NCBI RefSeq assembly: GCF_031454185.1
Contig: NZ_JAVDQI010000009.1
Location: forward strand, 30,556 to 94,555
Source of the DNA: Methanococcoides alaskense
GTDB taxonomy: Archaea; Halobacteriota; Methanosarcinia; Methanosarcinales; Methanosarcinaceae
Length of the DNA: 64,000 bases
Direction of reading: 5' to 3'
The notes under the pieces are model-generated. The model was not told the origin of the DNA and did no database searches. It was given only the letters and a program-made list of their open reading frames with translations. Every line of letters begins with the position of its first letter. Position 1 is the stretch's first letter. The position numbers and the translations under genes were made by a program. Shown in pieces: positions 1-9,146 of the stretch.

Positions 1-1
1 T

Positions 2-1501
2 GCAAAAGGACTCATATCCATTGGCATTACGAAAGGCGATAACGTTGGAATCTGGGCACGAAATGTGCCTGACTGGCTGACCTTCCTTTTTGCAACAGCA
101 AAGATCGGTGCGGTGCTCGTTACCGTAAATACTGCGTACAAGAGCCACGAACTTGCATATGTAATGAAACAATCGGATATGAAGGCACTTGCCATCGTTG
201 ACAGGTTCAGGGACGTTGACTATGTGGAAACAGTATATGAGCTGGTACCTGAACTAAAGTTATGTAAAAGAGGGAACCTTAAAAGTAAAGAGTATCCCAA
301 ACTTGAAAGTGTTATCTTCATAGGTCAGGAAAAGCACAGGGGAATGTACAACACAGCAGAAATGCTTCTGCTTGGAAAGTATTCAGACAGAGAAGAACTT
401 GATCGTCTCAAGGGAACACTGGACTGCAAAGATGTCATCAACATGCAATACACATCAGGAACCACAGGATTCCCGAAAGGTGTTATGCTGACACACGAGA
501 ATATCCTTAACAACGGATATTACATCGGAGAAAGGCAAAAGTTCACAGAGGAAGACAGATTATGCCTTCCTGTTCCATTGTTCCATTGTTTTGGAATAGT
601 ACTTGGAGTTCTCGCAACCCTCACCCACGGCGGTACGCTTGTAATGATAGAACTCTTCGACCCCCTTCTGGTGCTTGCAGCGGTACAGAAAGAAAAATGT
701 ACTGCCCTTTATGGAGTACCCACGATGTTCATTGCAGAGTTCTCACACCCGATGTTCGAAATGTTCGACATGTCCTCACTGAGAACGGGCATCATGGCAG
801 GGTCCCCATGCCCGATAGAGGCCATGAAAAAAGTTATCAACGAAATGAACTGCAAGGACATTACCATAGCCTATGGCCTCACAGAAGCTTCTCCGGTATT
901 TACCCAGACAAGTACAGATGATCCCATTGAACGCCGTGTGAGCACAGTAGGAACAGCAATGGAACATATCGATGTAAAGATAGTGGATCCTGAAACCGGT
1001 GAGATTGTAGGACCGAATGAGCAGGGAGAGATATGCTGTCGTGGTTACAATGTCATGAAAGGCTACTACAATATGCCTGAGATGACAGAGAAGGCCATCG
1101 ATGAGGATGGATGGCTGCACAGCGGAGATCTCGCTACCGTTGACGAGGAAGGTTACTACCGCATTACCGGAAGGATAAAGGATATGATCATCCGTGGCGG
1201 AGAAAATATCTACCCAAGGGAGATAGAAGAATTCCTTTACACCATCGAAGGAATTAAAGATGCACAGGTAATTGGCATCCCCGATGAGAAATACGGTGAG
1301 ATAGTAGGGGCTTTCGTTGAACTCAATGAGGGTTCAAAGCTCACACCGGAAGATATCAGGGATTTCAGCATCACAAAGATAGCACGCTATAAAGTGCCAA
1401 AACACATCTTCATTGTAGATGAATATCCACTTACAGCAAGCGGAAAAGTTCAGAAGTTCAAGCTTAGGGAAATGGCTGTTGAGTTGATGGAACAAAACTG
1501 A
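2..1501 (+). CDS. AMP-dependent acyl-CoA synthetase (5' end outside window)
   Basis: Member of the adenylate-forming acyl-CoA synthetase family, which activates a carboxylic acid to acyl-AMP and then acyl-CoA. The P-loop-like motif TSGTTGFPKG lies near residue 150, with YGLTEASP, the GWLHSGDLA core motif and the C-terminal catalytic Lys motif ASGKVQKFKLRE following. The reading frame is open from base 2 and the residues before the first possible start (GTG at 65) match the family, so the gene is cut by the window edge rather than starting at 65. The acyl substrate cannot be told from sequence. It ends in TGA and is followed by a 187-base gap before the histidine kinase. Confidence 0.9.
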   Translation, partial: AKGLISIGITKGDNVGIWARNVPDWLTFLFATAKIGAVLVTVNTAYKSHELAYVMKQSDMKALAIVDRFRDVDYVETVYELVPELKLCKRGNLKSKEYPKLESVIFIGQEKHRGMYNTAEMLLLGKYSDREELDRLKGTLDCKDVINMQYTSGTTGFPKGVMLTHENILNNGYYIGERQKFTEEDRLCLPVPLFHCFGIVLGVLATLTHGGTLVMIELFDPLLVLAAVQKEKCTALYGVPTMFIAEFSHPMFEMFDMSSLRTGIMAGSPCPIEAMKKVINEMNCKDITIAYGLTEASPVFTQTSTDDPIERRVSTVGTAMEHIDVKIVDPETGEIVGPNEQGEICCRGYNVMKGYYNMPEMTEKAIDEDGWLHSGDLATVDEEGYYRITGRIKDMIIRGGENIYPREIEEFLYTIEGIKDAQVIGIPDEKYGEIVGAFVELNEGSKLTPEDIRDFSITKIARYKVPKHIFIVDEYPLTASGKVQKFKLREMAVELMEQN

Positions 1502-1688
1502 CCGACCATATCGCAGCATATAGGGAGCTAAAAGCTCCCCCCTTTACTATATTTATTAATAAAACAATCACAAAATATATTAAGTTGTGAACTAACTACA
1601 CGGATTAATTCATCACAATCATGATTATATGTGTGAACTTGATACTTATTGGTCTAAAAATGATCATTTAAAAACGAAGGGATAATGA

Positions 1689-3953
1689 ATGACCTTTAAA
1701 GATGTGCCATTGGATCTAAAACTTTTATTGTATATAGTAATCGGCATTATCATAGTCATGACATTCACTATGTCCCTGATCATTTCTACAACAACTGAAC
1801 AGCATGAAGAACTGGTATACAAAGAAGCTGTTTCCCTTACGAAAAATTATGCCTCTAATTTTGATGCGGATATGCGAGCCAATATGGCAATTGCCAGGGG
1901 TATTGCCAGCTCAATGAAAGGTTACAGACATGGGGATAGAGAAATTGCCATTGGCATTGTCAAACAGACATTAGTAGATAATCCAAATCTTTTAGGAGCC
2001 TATGCAGGGTTCGAACCTAACGCTTTTGACCTAAATGATTCTGCATATGCAAATACGAAATTTCACGATGAAACAGGTAGATTTCTCCCATACTGGAACC
2101 TGATCGGTGGAGATATCTTCCTCGAACCTCTTGTGCATTATGATTCCCTTGACTACTACCAGTTGCCAAAGGAACAAAAAAGGGATGTGCTGACAGAACC
2201 CTACCTGTATCGGGGAGAACTTATTGTAAGCTATGTTTCACCCATTATGATCGATGGAGAATTTATCGGTATTGGCGGTGCAGATGTGTCTTTGGGCTAC
2301 ATCGATAAGGAAATATCCAACATTAAAATATTAGATTCAGGCTATGCTTTCACTGTTAGTAATACCGGACTGTTCATATCCCACCCAGTTAAAGAATGGA
2401 TCGGATCAAAGAGACTCTACGATTTCAAAGAGCCAGAAATACTGAAAATGGCAAAAGATATCGAAAATGGCAAAGGAGGTCATATCGAGATGATCGATCC
2501 TGTAACAGATAAGGAAGCTGTCGTTTTCTATGAACCGGTCAGAACTGGTAATTTTTCCATGCTGGTCGTAGTTCCAAAAGAGGAAATGTATGCAGGTGTT
2601 ACAGACATGCAGAATATATTGGTGGCCATATCTGCAACCGCAATTCTTTTTATGGGAACTATTGCGGTCTTTTCTGCACACAGGATAACAAAACCTATTA
2701 AAAATATAGTCAATGACTTTAAAGACATATCAGATACTGCTCTTAAAGGATCGTTTAACAAGCGAGCAAATACCGATATAGAAGTTGATTTTAAGGATAT
2801 ACCAGAGGGTTTGAACGATATACTTGATGCATTACAAAGATCGAACGAGCTTAATGATGAATTGAAAAAAGTGGTTGAAAGCAGTCCTGTCATCGTATTC
2901 AAATGGAAGGCGCAGGAAGGATGGCCAGTAGAGATCATTTCGGATAATATCAGTAATTTAGGATATGAGGCTCATGAGTTCATTGAGGGGGATCGTAATT
3001 ATGACGATATTATTCACCCGGACTGCAAAAGGAATGTTGAAGTAGAATTTCAAAAGCTATACAATGGTGATTCCCCTTCCGTGAGTCTCGATTACAAGAT
3101 CATAACCGGTGACGGAGAGACAAGATGGGTCAATGAAAGGACAACCGTATTGCACGACAAAGAAGGGAATGTTGACCATCTGAGAGGACTTATTATTGAT
3201 ATTACTGACAAAAGGAATGCAGAGGACGCATTGATACACTTAATGATGGAAGCAGAAGCAGCAAATAAAGCGAAAAGTGATTTTGTGGCAAACATGAGCC
3301 ATGAACTAAGGACACCCCTTAATGCGATAATTGGATTTTCAGATCTGTTGAAAACAGAGATGTTCGGCAAACTTAATGAAAAACAGACCAAGTATGTCGG
3401 TAATGTTTTGATCAGCGGAAAACACCTGCTGACTCTTATCAATAATATACTTGATATTTCGAAGATAGAAGCTGGAAAGATGCACTTGCGAAGCGAAGAT
3501 CTTGAGCTCAATGAAATTATCGAAGATACGACCTCTATCCTTTCACCCCTTGCTAACAAAAAGAGAATAAACTTATCCCACAGCATTGCTGATAATGTCA
3601 TTACTACGAATGCTGACAAGACAATGTTCAAACAGATAATGTACAATCTGGTAAGCAATGCCATTAAGTTCACACCTGAAGAGGGAAATATTACCATCAA
3701 TGCATGGTCAATGGACAAGAAACTGTATGTCAATGTTGAAGATACCGGAACCGGGATATCAAAGGACCATCTCGATGAAGTTTTCAAACCATTCATACAG
3801 GTCGGAGACTTTGCCACAAAAGAACAAGAAGGCACAGGCCTTGGCCTTGCTCTTGTGAAAAAACTAGTTGAGTTGCACGGTGGAGAAATATGGGTGGAAA
3901 GCGAGATGAACGAAGGCAGTACTTTCACCTTTACGATACCCGTTAATAAATGA
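1689..3953 (+). CDS. Membrane sensor histidine kinase (Cache-HAMP-PAS-HisKA-HATPase)
   Basis: A 754-aa sensor kinase. A first membrane helix (about residues 11-32) is followed by a large extracytoplasmic Cache-type sensor (about 35-300), a second helix (about 309-328), a HAMP-like segment and a PAS domain (about 395-510). The HisKA box has phospho-acceptor His538 in SHELRTPLNAIIGF, and the ATPase domain has the N box NLVSNAIKF and G boxes DTGTGIS and GTGLGLAL. The PAS domain opens with the same SSPxIVFxWxAxxGWPVE phrase as the PAS repeats of the protein at 16531-19095. The start is set by AAGGGATA seven bases upstream. No response regulator gene is adjacent; the ligand is unknown. Confidence 0.93.
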   Translation: MTFKDVPLDLKLLLYIVIGIIIVMTFTMSLIISTTTEQHEELVYKEAVSLTKNYASNFDADMRANMAIARGIASSMKGYRHGDREIAIGIVKQTLVDNPNLLGAYAGFEPNAFDLNDSAYANTKFHDETGRFLPYWNLIGGDIFLEPLVHYDSLDYYQLPKEQKRDVLTEPYLYRGELIVSYVSPIMIDGEFIGIGGADVSLGYIDKEISNIKILDSGYAFTVSNTGLFISHPVKEWIGSKRLYDFKEPEILKMAKDIENGKGGHIEMIDPVTDKEAVVFYEPVRTGNFSMLVVVPKEEMYAGVTDMQNILVAISATAILFMGTIAVFSAHRITKPIKNIVNDFKDISDTALKGSFNKRANTDIEVDFKDIPEGLNDILDALQRSNELNDELKKVVESSPVIVFKWKAQEGWPVEIISDNISNLGYEAHEFIEGDRNYDDIIHPDCKRNVEVEFQKLYNGDSPSVSLDYKIITGDGETRWVNERTTVLHDKEGNVDHLRGLIIDITDKRNAEDALIHLMMEAEAANKAKSDFVANMSHELRTPLNAIIGFSDLLKTEMFGKLNEKQTKYVGNVLISGKHLLTLINNILDISKIEAGKMHLRSEDLELNEIIEDTTSILSPLANKKRINLSHSIADNVITTNADKTMFKQIMYNLVSNAIKFTPEEGNITINAWSMDKKLYVNVEDTGTGISKDHLDEVFKPFIQVGDFATKEQEGTGLGLALVKKLVELHGGEIWVESEMNEGSTFTFTIPVNK

Positions 3954-3985
3954 AAAATAAAAAGAAGAGCGCAGTGGATAAGTGG

Positions 3986-4378
3986 TCAGCCGTACAGTGA
4001 CATGTCGTACTTAAGTGATGTGACATTAGCAGCACACACTGAACCGTTCTTCAGGAAATCCTCAATGTTCCTTTTAAGTTCAGAAGGATGGGAAACACCT
4101 GCCATGCCCCGTATCATTTTACCGGCACACATGAACATAAACGTGGGAGTCCCCTCCACACCATATCTTTCTGAGACCCAGGGATTAATTTCAGCATTGA
4201 CCTTAAAGAATTTACATGAGTCTTTGTATGTCTCTGCAAACTCTCTGAAGTAAGGTTCTATCGCTTTGCAATGAGAACATGTGGTAAGATAGAACATTAC
4301 CAGAACAGGTTTAGGTTCCTTTTCAACCATCTGTTCCCAATTACCGTCACCTACTTCCCCTACATAGCTATTCTGCAT
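3986..4378 (-). CDS. Thioredoxin-family protein
   Basis: A 130-aa single-domain thioredoxin fold. The redox motif is Cys-Ser-His-Cys in TTCSHCKAIEP, and a later VEGTPTFMF segment carries the expected cis-proline. It probably acts as a cytoplasmic thiol-disulfide oxidoreductase; there is no signal peptide. A purine-rich GGGGGT site sits just before the ATG. It is convergent with the histidine kinase gene and 62 bases downstream of the small membrane protein gene. The CSHC active site differs from the classical CGPC, so the partner and redox potential cannot be assumed. Confidence 0.88.
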   Translation of the reverse strand: MQNSYVGEVGDGNWEQMVEKEPKPVLVMFYLTTCSHCKAIEPYFREFAETYKDSCKFFKVNAEINPWVSERYGVEGTPTFMFMCAGKMIRGMAGVSHPSELKRNIEDFLKNGSVCAANVTSLKYDMSLYG

Positions 4379-4440
4379 GTTACCCCCTTCATTAATATCG
4401 TTTATGAATAGATGATCACTTTTTTATTTGGTGAGGAACA

Positions 4441-4797
4441 TCACTTTTCGTCCCTATCAAATATTTCGACCGTATTGTGATCATAATAAAGTTGCTTTTC
4501 AAAGATAGAAATATCCTTTGGTAGGATACCAGGACGTTCATCGGTTGTCATATAGAAATAACCTGCAATTTGGGTATAGTATTCCAAATAGCCTTTTACG
4601 ACCTTGTTCAGAATTTCAAGTCTTCTTCCGAGTACCAAAATAAAAGGCAACTGCAGGAGAAAACAAAAGGTCATTAGAAAACTATAAAGAGATAGAACGA
4701 TCGCAACAGGTATACTGTAGAATATCCTTACGAACAATTCCAAACGGGAAGCTTTTTTATTCCAGACAAAAAGCTCATTCATTCTTTTCTGATCCAT
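4441..4797 (-). CDS. Small membrane protein, DUF4389-like in layout
   Basis: A 118-aa protein that I do not assign to a family with certainty. Its most visible feature is a long hydrophobic region (about residues 24-60) that can form two membrane helices, followed by a charged C-terminal part. A longer frame begins at 4869, but the first 24 residues look unlike coding sequence, so I prefer the internal ATG at 4797 (MDQKRMNEL). The layout (membrane hairpin, then a short polar tail) recalls DUF4389 proteins. It stands alone between the thioredoxin-like gene and the PEGA protein gene. Confidence 0.6.
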   Translation of the reverse strand: MDQKRMNELFVWNKKASRLELFVRIFYSIPVAIVLSLYSFLMTFCFLLQLPFILVLGRRLEILNKVVKGYLEYYTQIAGYFYMTTDERPGILPKDISIFEKQLYYDHNTVEIFDRDEK

Positions 4798-4944
4798 TAT
4801 TTTGACACCGATACACTTTTTTAAATCGTGAAATATATAAAGCAACCTATATCTAAGAAACAAATGCATAAGTTATATGTTTTTTCAGTGAAAAAACGAA
4901 AAAGTAAGGGAAGAGAATTTACAGACCAGAAATATTCTGCCTGT

Positions 4945-6744
4945 TCAGTCCAGCCTTCCCCCACATTCTTCACAGAACTTTGCATTCTCCTTTACTTCTA
5001 TTCCGCAAACGGGACACTTTCGGACTTCAGATTCCGAACCTATTGTAGAGCGCTGGATAAGGCTATCAGTAATATTGGTAGTGCTTATATTGTATTGTGC
5101 AGAACCCTCATCAACGAAAAGTTTGATATCTGTTCTCTTTTCGATCTCTTCCAGCATCTTATGATAGAAACCGGTAAGTGCGTCTTCTTTTTCAGCCCAT
5201 GCCCTTAATATAAGGCGTGATCGGCTCTTGCCTACAACTTCGACATATGATGCATACTTCAACCCACTAACACCTTCAGCATAGAACCTTGCAACACCCG
5301 TAAAAAGGCGAGGTGTTGATGTGATCTCCGGCTCGATCATGTACATGTTCATGTCCTTGAGAACCCGGGTAGCAATATCGAACAGGTTCTCTGCAGGGAT
5401 CTCAAGGTCTTTAGAATCCTCTTCTGCTGAAATGAGGGTGCTGACCACCGACCTCCAGGAAGGTTCATCGATCTGCCGGACCCGAAGTACCGGACATACT
5501 ATGCTTACCATCTTGCCTTCAAGATCAACATGCTTCCGCTTCTTTGTGTTATAGTCATAGTAATCAATGCTTGCAGAGATCTTACAGTTACCACATTCAC
5601 CAGTAGGGCGAACCTCGAAAGTAACCGTCTTTCCTTCACCGGGTTCAAGCATAGACATCGTTTTCTCAGCCTCTTTCAACAGGAAAACATCAGGTACGAA
5701 AAGAGATATCTTAATATCCCCTATCGGCTCAGAAGTGTGGTTCTCCACCTTTACCTTGTATTGGAGAAGAGCACCACGGTAATTAAAAGCATATTTTACC
5801 ACAATCGAACTACTTTCCTTCAAAGGTGAAGATGGTGCTTTTCCGACACCATTTCCCAGGGGTATTGATGGACCTTTTTCGGATTCAGGAGCAGGCTCAT
5901 GCTTAGGCTTGGATTTATTTTTAGGCTTAGTAGCAGTCTTTGAGGAACGATCACTCTTTGCTGATGGGCTAGCTCCAAAACTGCCAGCTCCAGATAGTTC
6001 AGACTTCTTGTTCCGCCTTCGTGCTTTAATTATGCCTCTTAAGAACAATACTACAAAGATGAAGGAAAGAATAAGAATAACAACACCAGCACCATTGTCA
6101 CTGTTACCGGAATCATCAGTATATGTGGGATCTATCCTGTCAGTAGCAGTAGATGAAGGCCTACTAAAGTCAGAGGCAGAATAGTACTGGACATCTCCTG
6201 ATGAGACGTAGAAACTTGCCTCCATATCGTCATATCCTGAAGATTCCAGGGTCACTGCATGATAACCAGGTTCCAGACCACTTAATTCTATCAGAGTGTA
6301 CCCATCACTTGTGACCTGATAATAACTATCGAGATAGATATCATAACCATTCGGGATGGAATAGAGCACTATGGTACCTTGGGGGAAGTCTTTATAGAAT
6401 ATGTAAAGACCGTCAATATTCATATAGTCAATATATGATTCCGAATAGATGTCTACTATACCAAATCCCAGAGAAATAAGGCCGTCGTCATAATAGAAAT
6501 AATCCCCCTCATAGTAGAAGTCATTGTGGACTTCATGACCGTTCCATGTCATAGATATTTGAGCATAGTTATTGTATGGATCAATATCGATTATATTGAG
6601 AACATATCCTTCTTCCAGCCAGAAGGAGTCCCCATCAGAGAAGGCAACCTCATAGTCCAGAGTTGATGAAGCACTGCTATTAACGGATAATGTCAGGACT
6701 AAAAAGGATAATAACATCAGTATTTTCACGTGTTTTTCTATCAA
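4945..6744 (-). CDS. Secreted/membrane protein with PEGA-like domain and C-terminal zinc ribbon
   Basis: A 599-aa protein with a signal peptide or anchor (residues 1-27), an aromatic-rich extracytoplasmic region and a PEGA-like beta domain (about 123-190). One membrane helix (about 218-237) follows, then a Lys/Ser/Pro linker, a cytoplasmic beta-rich region (about 310-415), an alpha/beta region and a zinc ribbon in the last 23 residues (CPVCG and CEECG pairs). The topology places PEGA outside and the zinc ribbon inside. The C-terminal ribbon closely resembles that of the SPFH protein encoded just upstream on the same strand (6887-8173), which suggests a shared docking partner or joint function. 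The exact role is unknown. Confidence 0.75.
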   Translation of the reverse strand: MIEKHVKILMLLSFLVLTLSVNSSASSTLDYEVAFSDGDSFWLEEGYVLNIIDIDPYNNYAQISMTWNGHEVHNDFYYEGDYFYYDDGLISLGFGIVDIYSESYIDYMNIDGLYIFYKDFPQGTIVLYSIPNGYDIYLDSYYQVTSDGYTLIELSGLEPGYHAVTLESSGYDDMEASFYVSSGDVQYYSASDFSRPSSTATDRIDPTYTDDSGNSDNGAGVVILILSFIFVVLFLRGIIKARRRNKKSELSGAGSFGASPSAKSDRSSKTATKPKNKSKPKHEPAPESEKGPSIPLGNGVGKAPSSPLKESSSIVVKYAFNYRGALLQYKVKVENHTSEPIGDIKISLFVPDVFLLKEAEKTMSMLEPGEGKTVTFEVRPTGECGNCKISASIDYYDYNTKKRKHVDLEGKMVSIVCPVLRVRQIDEPSWRSVVSTLISAEEDSKDLEIPAENLFDIATRVLKDMNMYMIEPEITSTPRLFTGVARFYAEGVSGLKYASYVEVVGKSRSRLILRAWAEKEDALTGFYHKMLEEIEKRTDIKLFVDEGSAQYNISTTNITDSLIQRSTIGSESEVRKCPVCGIEVKENAKFCEECGGRLD

Positions 6745-6838
6745 GATCGGACACCTGTGGAAACTATCATATTATGTTAAGTTTGATCGCTATTAGTTCC
6801 TTCCGGGGCAAAGCTATACAGATAATACATATTGCTTT

Positions 6839-6852
6839 CAAATGTACATTTG
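6839..6852. promoter_or_regulatory. 14-base perfect palindrome upstream of the PEGA/zinc-ribbon gene
   Basis: CAAATGTACATTTG is its own reverse complement and lies between the stop of the SPFH gene and the start of the PEGA gene, about 95 bases before that start. It could be an operator for a dimeric regulator such as the ribbon-helix-helix protein encoded nearby. That link is inference only. Confidence 0.3.
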
Positions 6853-6886
6853 TTTTAAAAGTAAATTATTGCCCCTTATATTGAGT

Positions 6887-8173
6887 TTAATCAAGCTTTG
6901 TCCCGCACTGACCACAAAAATGTGCTTCTGCAGGGACTGTAGTACCACAACCGGGGCATTTCTTTACACCCGGAGTTCTGCGGGCCTGTGCAGCACCCAT
7001 CATTTCAGCATCAAGTTCCTTTCTGCGATATGAATCATCGCGCTCACGGTCCTCAACATCCATCATGAACCGGACCTTGTCCTCTTTTGCAATGTCCTCA
7101 GCTTCTTTCATTTTGGCAAGGGCTTCAAGCTGCTCAGGAGACATGTTCTGGAACTCCCTGCCCTGTGCAATAACCTTTGCAACATCTGAACCGCCTTTTT
7201 CCATAACATTACCCATATACTCCATGTCCCGGGAATGCTGACGGTCGCTCATATCCTCATCAAGTTCAAGTTCAACCCTTTTGGCTCCGGTTTTGGTCTG
7301 CTTCCAATCAGAAAAAGTCTCAATTGCCTGTTTAGCTTCGGCAGCATCAGCTTCGGTCTCGATCTGTGATATCCTTGACCTGTGAAGAGTATCTTTTTCC
7401 TCTTCTGTTCTGTAATGAGATGAACGCACTGTTTCTTCTGCAAAGCCAGCTCTTGTGGCTGCAACATTTATACGACTTTCCCGATCAAGGTCGCCTTCCT
7501 TTTCAAGGACAGACATTTCCTTAAGCTCCTCGCTAACCTGAAATCCACTGCGCTCCTTTCTGACAACGGCATAGTTGCCAAAGTCCCATTCACAAGTGTA
7601 TTTTACAAGCTCGATCCCCCACAGCAAAAGAGTGTCCTTAAGCTGCATTTCAAGCTCATTTTCCATCCTTAGCTGAAGATCACGGTTACCATAAAGGGAT
7701 TCAATATCCTCACCATGAACTTCCGGTTCAAGGACACGGGTTATTGTCTCACTTTCAAGACGATCGTAAATGTTGAAGGTCGAGAGATTTCTTTCACCGT
7801 TCTTCTCCGGAATCGTATAGGAGAAGATCATGTTGAAGAACTTTTTTGGATCGTTTATGGTGAACCTCAGGATACCCCCACATCCAACTTCCTGATCATC
7901 ACGAGTCCATAGACCGGGAACCTTCCACCTCAGCTCCTTAAAGGAAGTGTCAATAAGAGCGATATCCACATCTTTACGCAAGGTTCCTGGTTTTAGCAGG
8001 CCACCAACTTTCATTTTTCCACTGTCGATGATATCTTCAACTACACCATTCTTTATCATGACAGCTTTCTCATTAGGTGAGAGAGTAATAGACTTACTGA
8101 AGAAACCTTTTACATTCTTCTTAGGGATAACACGTGCAATATCATCAAGTTCCTTCTTCCATTTGAACACCAT
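6887..8173 (-). CDS. SPFH/band-7 domain protein with C-terminal zinc ribbon (virion core protein-like, YdjI type)
   Basis: A 428-aa protein. The N-terminal 200 residues are an SPFH/band-7 domain of the type annotated as virion-core-like (PNEKAVMIKNG near the start, then LWTRDDQEVGCGG). A long charged coiled-coil region (about 210-390) follows, and a zinc ribbon ends the protein (CPGCG and CGQCG). The family scaffolds membrane microdomains. The frame extends upstream to 8311, but GGAGGT seven to eight bases before the ATG at 8173 fixes the start there. It is divergent from the RHH/ESCRT-III/Vps4-like genes and precedes the PEGA protein gene, whose terminal zinc ribbon it shares. Confidence 0.82.
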   Translation of the reverse strand: MVFKWKKELDDIARVIPKKNVKGFFSKSITLSPNEKAVMIKNGVVEDIIDSGKMKVGGLLKPGTLRKDVDIALIDTSFKELRWKVPGLWTRDDQEVGCGGILRFTINDPKKFFNMIFSYTIPEKNGERNLSTFNIYDRLESETITRVLEPEVHGEDIESLYGNRDLQLRMENELEMQLKDTLLLWGIELVKYTCEWDFGNYAVVRKERSGFQVSEELKEMSVLEKEGDLDRESRINVAATRAGFAEETVRSSHYRTEEEKDTLHRSRISQIETEADAAEAKQAIETFSDWKQTKTGAKRVELELDEDMSDRQHSRDMEYMGNVMEKGGSDVAKVIAQGREFQNMSPEQLEALAKMKEAEDIAKEDKVRFMMDVEDRERDDSYRRKELDAEMMGAAQARRTPGVKKCPGCGTTVPAEAHFCGQCGTKLD

Positions 8174-8317
8174 AGTTCCAATACCTCCATCCTCAGGTAA
8201 TATGCTATAGATTAACATTGAACAAATATTATATATAATGTTTTCCATTGTATACATAGGCATACATAAACGTTGATCTCTTTGATAGAACAGTAGACGA
8301 GATATCAACAAAAATAA

Positions 8318-8329
8318 TAGATATATCTA
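8318..8329. promoter_or_regulatory. Palindrome in the divergent promoter region before the RHH gene
   Basis: TAGATATATCTA is a perfect 12-base palindrome about 30 bases before the ATG of the ribbon-helix-helix gene, where a TATA box or an operator is expected. The same 185-base divergent region also holds two related octamers (GTATACAT, GCATACAT) near 8250-8267 and an imperfect inverted repeat between about 8272 and 8309. RHH regulators often bind such sites to autoregulate; binding here is inferred. Confidence 0.35.
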
Positions 8330-8358
8330 ATTAAAATAACTAAACAAGAGGAGATAAA

Positions 8359-8514
8359 ATGGGTCGCTCGTATCCTGTAAGTGCAAGGGTCTCAGAAGAT
8401 AGTAAACAATATCTACAAGATCTTGTTCAAAAAGGATTTGCTATAAACATGTCCGAAGCATTGAAAATATGTATAAGGTATGCCAAACAAAAGAAAATGG
8501 AGGAGGAGATATAA
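8359..8514 (+). CDS. Ribbon-helix-helix (CopG/Arc-like) DNA-binding regulator, 51 aa
   Basis: A short gene encoding 51 residues: a beta strand with alternating pattern (YPVSARVSED), a helix (KQYLQDLVQKG) and a second helix starting INMSEALKICIRYA. This is the CopG/MetJ/Arc ribbon-helix-helix layout, a dimeric DNA binder. GAGGAGAT lies just before the ATG. Its TAA overlaps the ATG of the ESCRT-III-like gene by one base (TAATG), and the GGAGGAG ribosome site of that gene lies inside its last codons, so the two are translationally coupled. It probably regulates its own operon and perhaps the divergent SPFH gene. No toxin partner is visible. Confidence 0.8.
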   Translation: MGRSYPVSARVSEDSKQYLQDLVQKGFAINMSEALKICIRYAKQKKMEEEI

Positions 8515-9083
8515 TGGGATTCGCTAATCCATTCAAAAAGGTATCACCTGATGAACTGAAAACAAAGCTGTCGATGTCCGAACAGAGATTGACAGCACGT
8601 GAGAAAGAGCTCAACAAGAAAAGACAACAGGCACGTACACAAGCCAAAGATGCCCTTTCAGATGGGAATGACAGGGATTTCAGGGTAGCATCTCGCAGAT
8701 TCTCGATGATAGAAGGCCAGGTCAACACCATTGGAAGTATGGTCGAAATGGCACAATCCATGACCGACGTAATTGAGATGGAAAGTGGACTTAAAGAGGT
8801 TGTTGAGATCGGAGAAAACCTCGGAAAATGGCAAAAGCAACTTGGCTTTGATTCAACAAAGCTCGAGGGAGCTATTACCAATATCCGCACATCCATGGAG
8901 AAAGTGAATACTGCTACCAACCTCATGACATCCTCAATGGATGCGGCTATGAACGGCGGCACAGAGCTTAGTGATATGCAGGACTCACTTCGATCCGAGC
9001 TATTGGCAGAACTTAGCACTGACATATCATCCAAAGATGAGCTATCAAAGAAGATCGATGAAGAGATGGCCGAGTCAGAGTGA
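8514..9083 (+). CDS. ESCRT-III (Snf7/CdvB)-like membrane-remodelling protein
   Basis: A 189-aa all-helical protein. Residues about 12-85 form the strongly basic helical hairpin typical of Snf7/ESCRT-III subunits, with a turn at LSDGNDRDF. Amphipathic helices follow, and then a Ser/Asp/Glu-rich tail (about 150-189) with a helix DELSKKIDEEMAE in the place where ESCRT-III proteins carry the MIT-interacting motif for Vps4. The ATG at 8514 has GGAGGAG upstream; a longer frame from 8469 overlaps the RHH gene and is not used. The next gene encodes a Vps4-like ATPase, which strengthens the call. Expected to polymerise on membranes. PspA/Vipp1 membership is the main alternative. Confidence 0.78.
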   Translation: MGFANPFKKVSPDELKTKLSMSEQRLTAREKELNKKRQQARTQAKDALSDGNDRDFRVASRRFSMIEGQVNTIGSMVEMAQSMTDVIEMESGLKEVVEIGENLGKWQKQLGFDSTKLEGAITNIRTSMEKVNTATNLMTSSMDAAMNGGTELSDMQDSLRSELLAELSTDISSKDELSKKIDEEMAESE

Positions 9084-9146
9084 TCTGACAGGATCATACT
9101 GACCTACGGATACTGCGGGGGTGCAAATCTGGGATCTGCAAGTTCA

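Noticed and set aside
3092..3928. 278-aa reading frame antisense to the histidine kinase
   Set aside because: It lies wholly inside a well-supported kinase gene and its protein has no domain features; it is a shadow.
8174..8311. Upstream extension of the SPFH protein
   Set aside because: A strong GGAGGT sits just before the ATG at 8173 and the extension is not SPFH-like.
8469..8513. Longer N terminus for the ESCRT-III-like protein
   Set aside because: It overlaps the RHH gene, and the ribosome site GGAGGAG points to the ATG at 8514.
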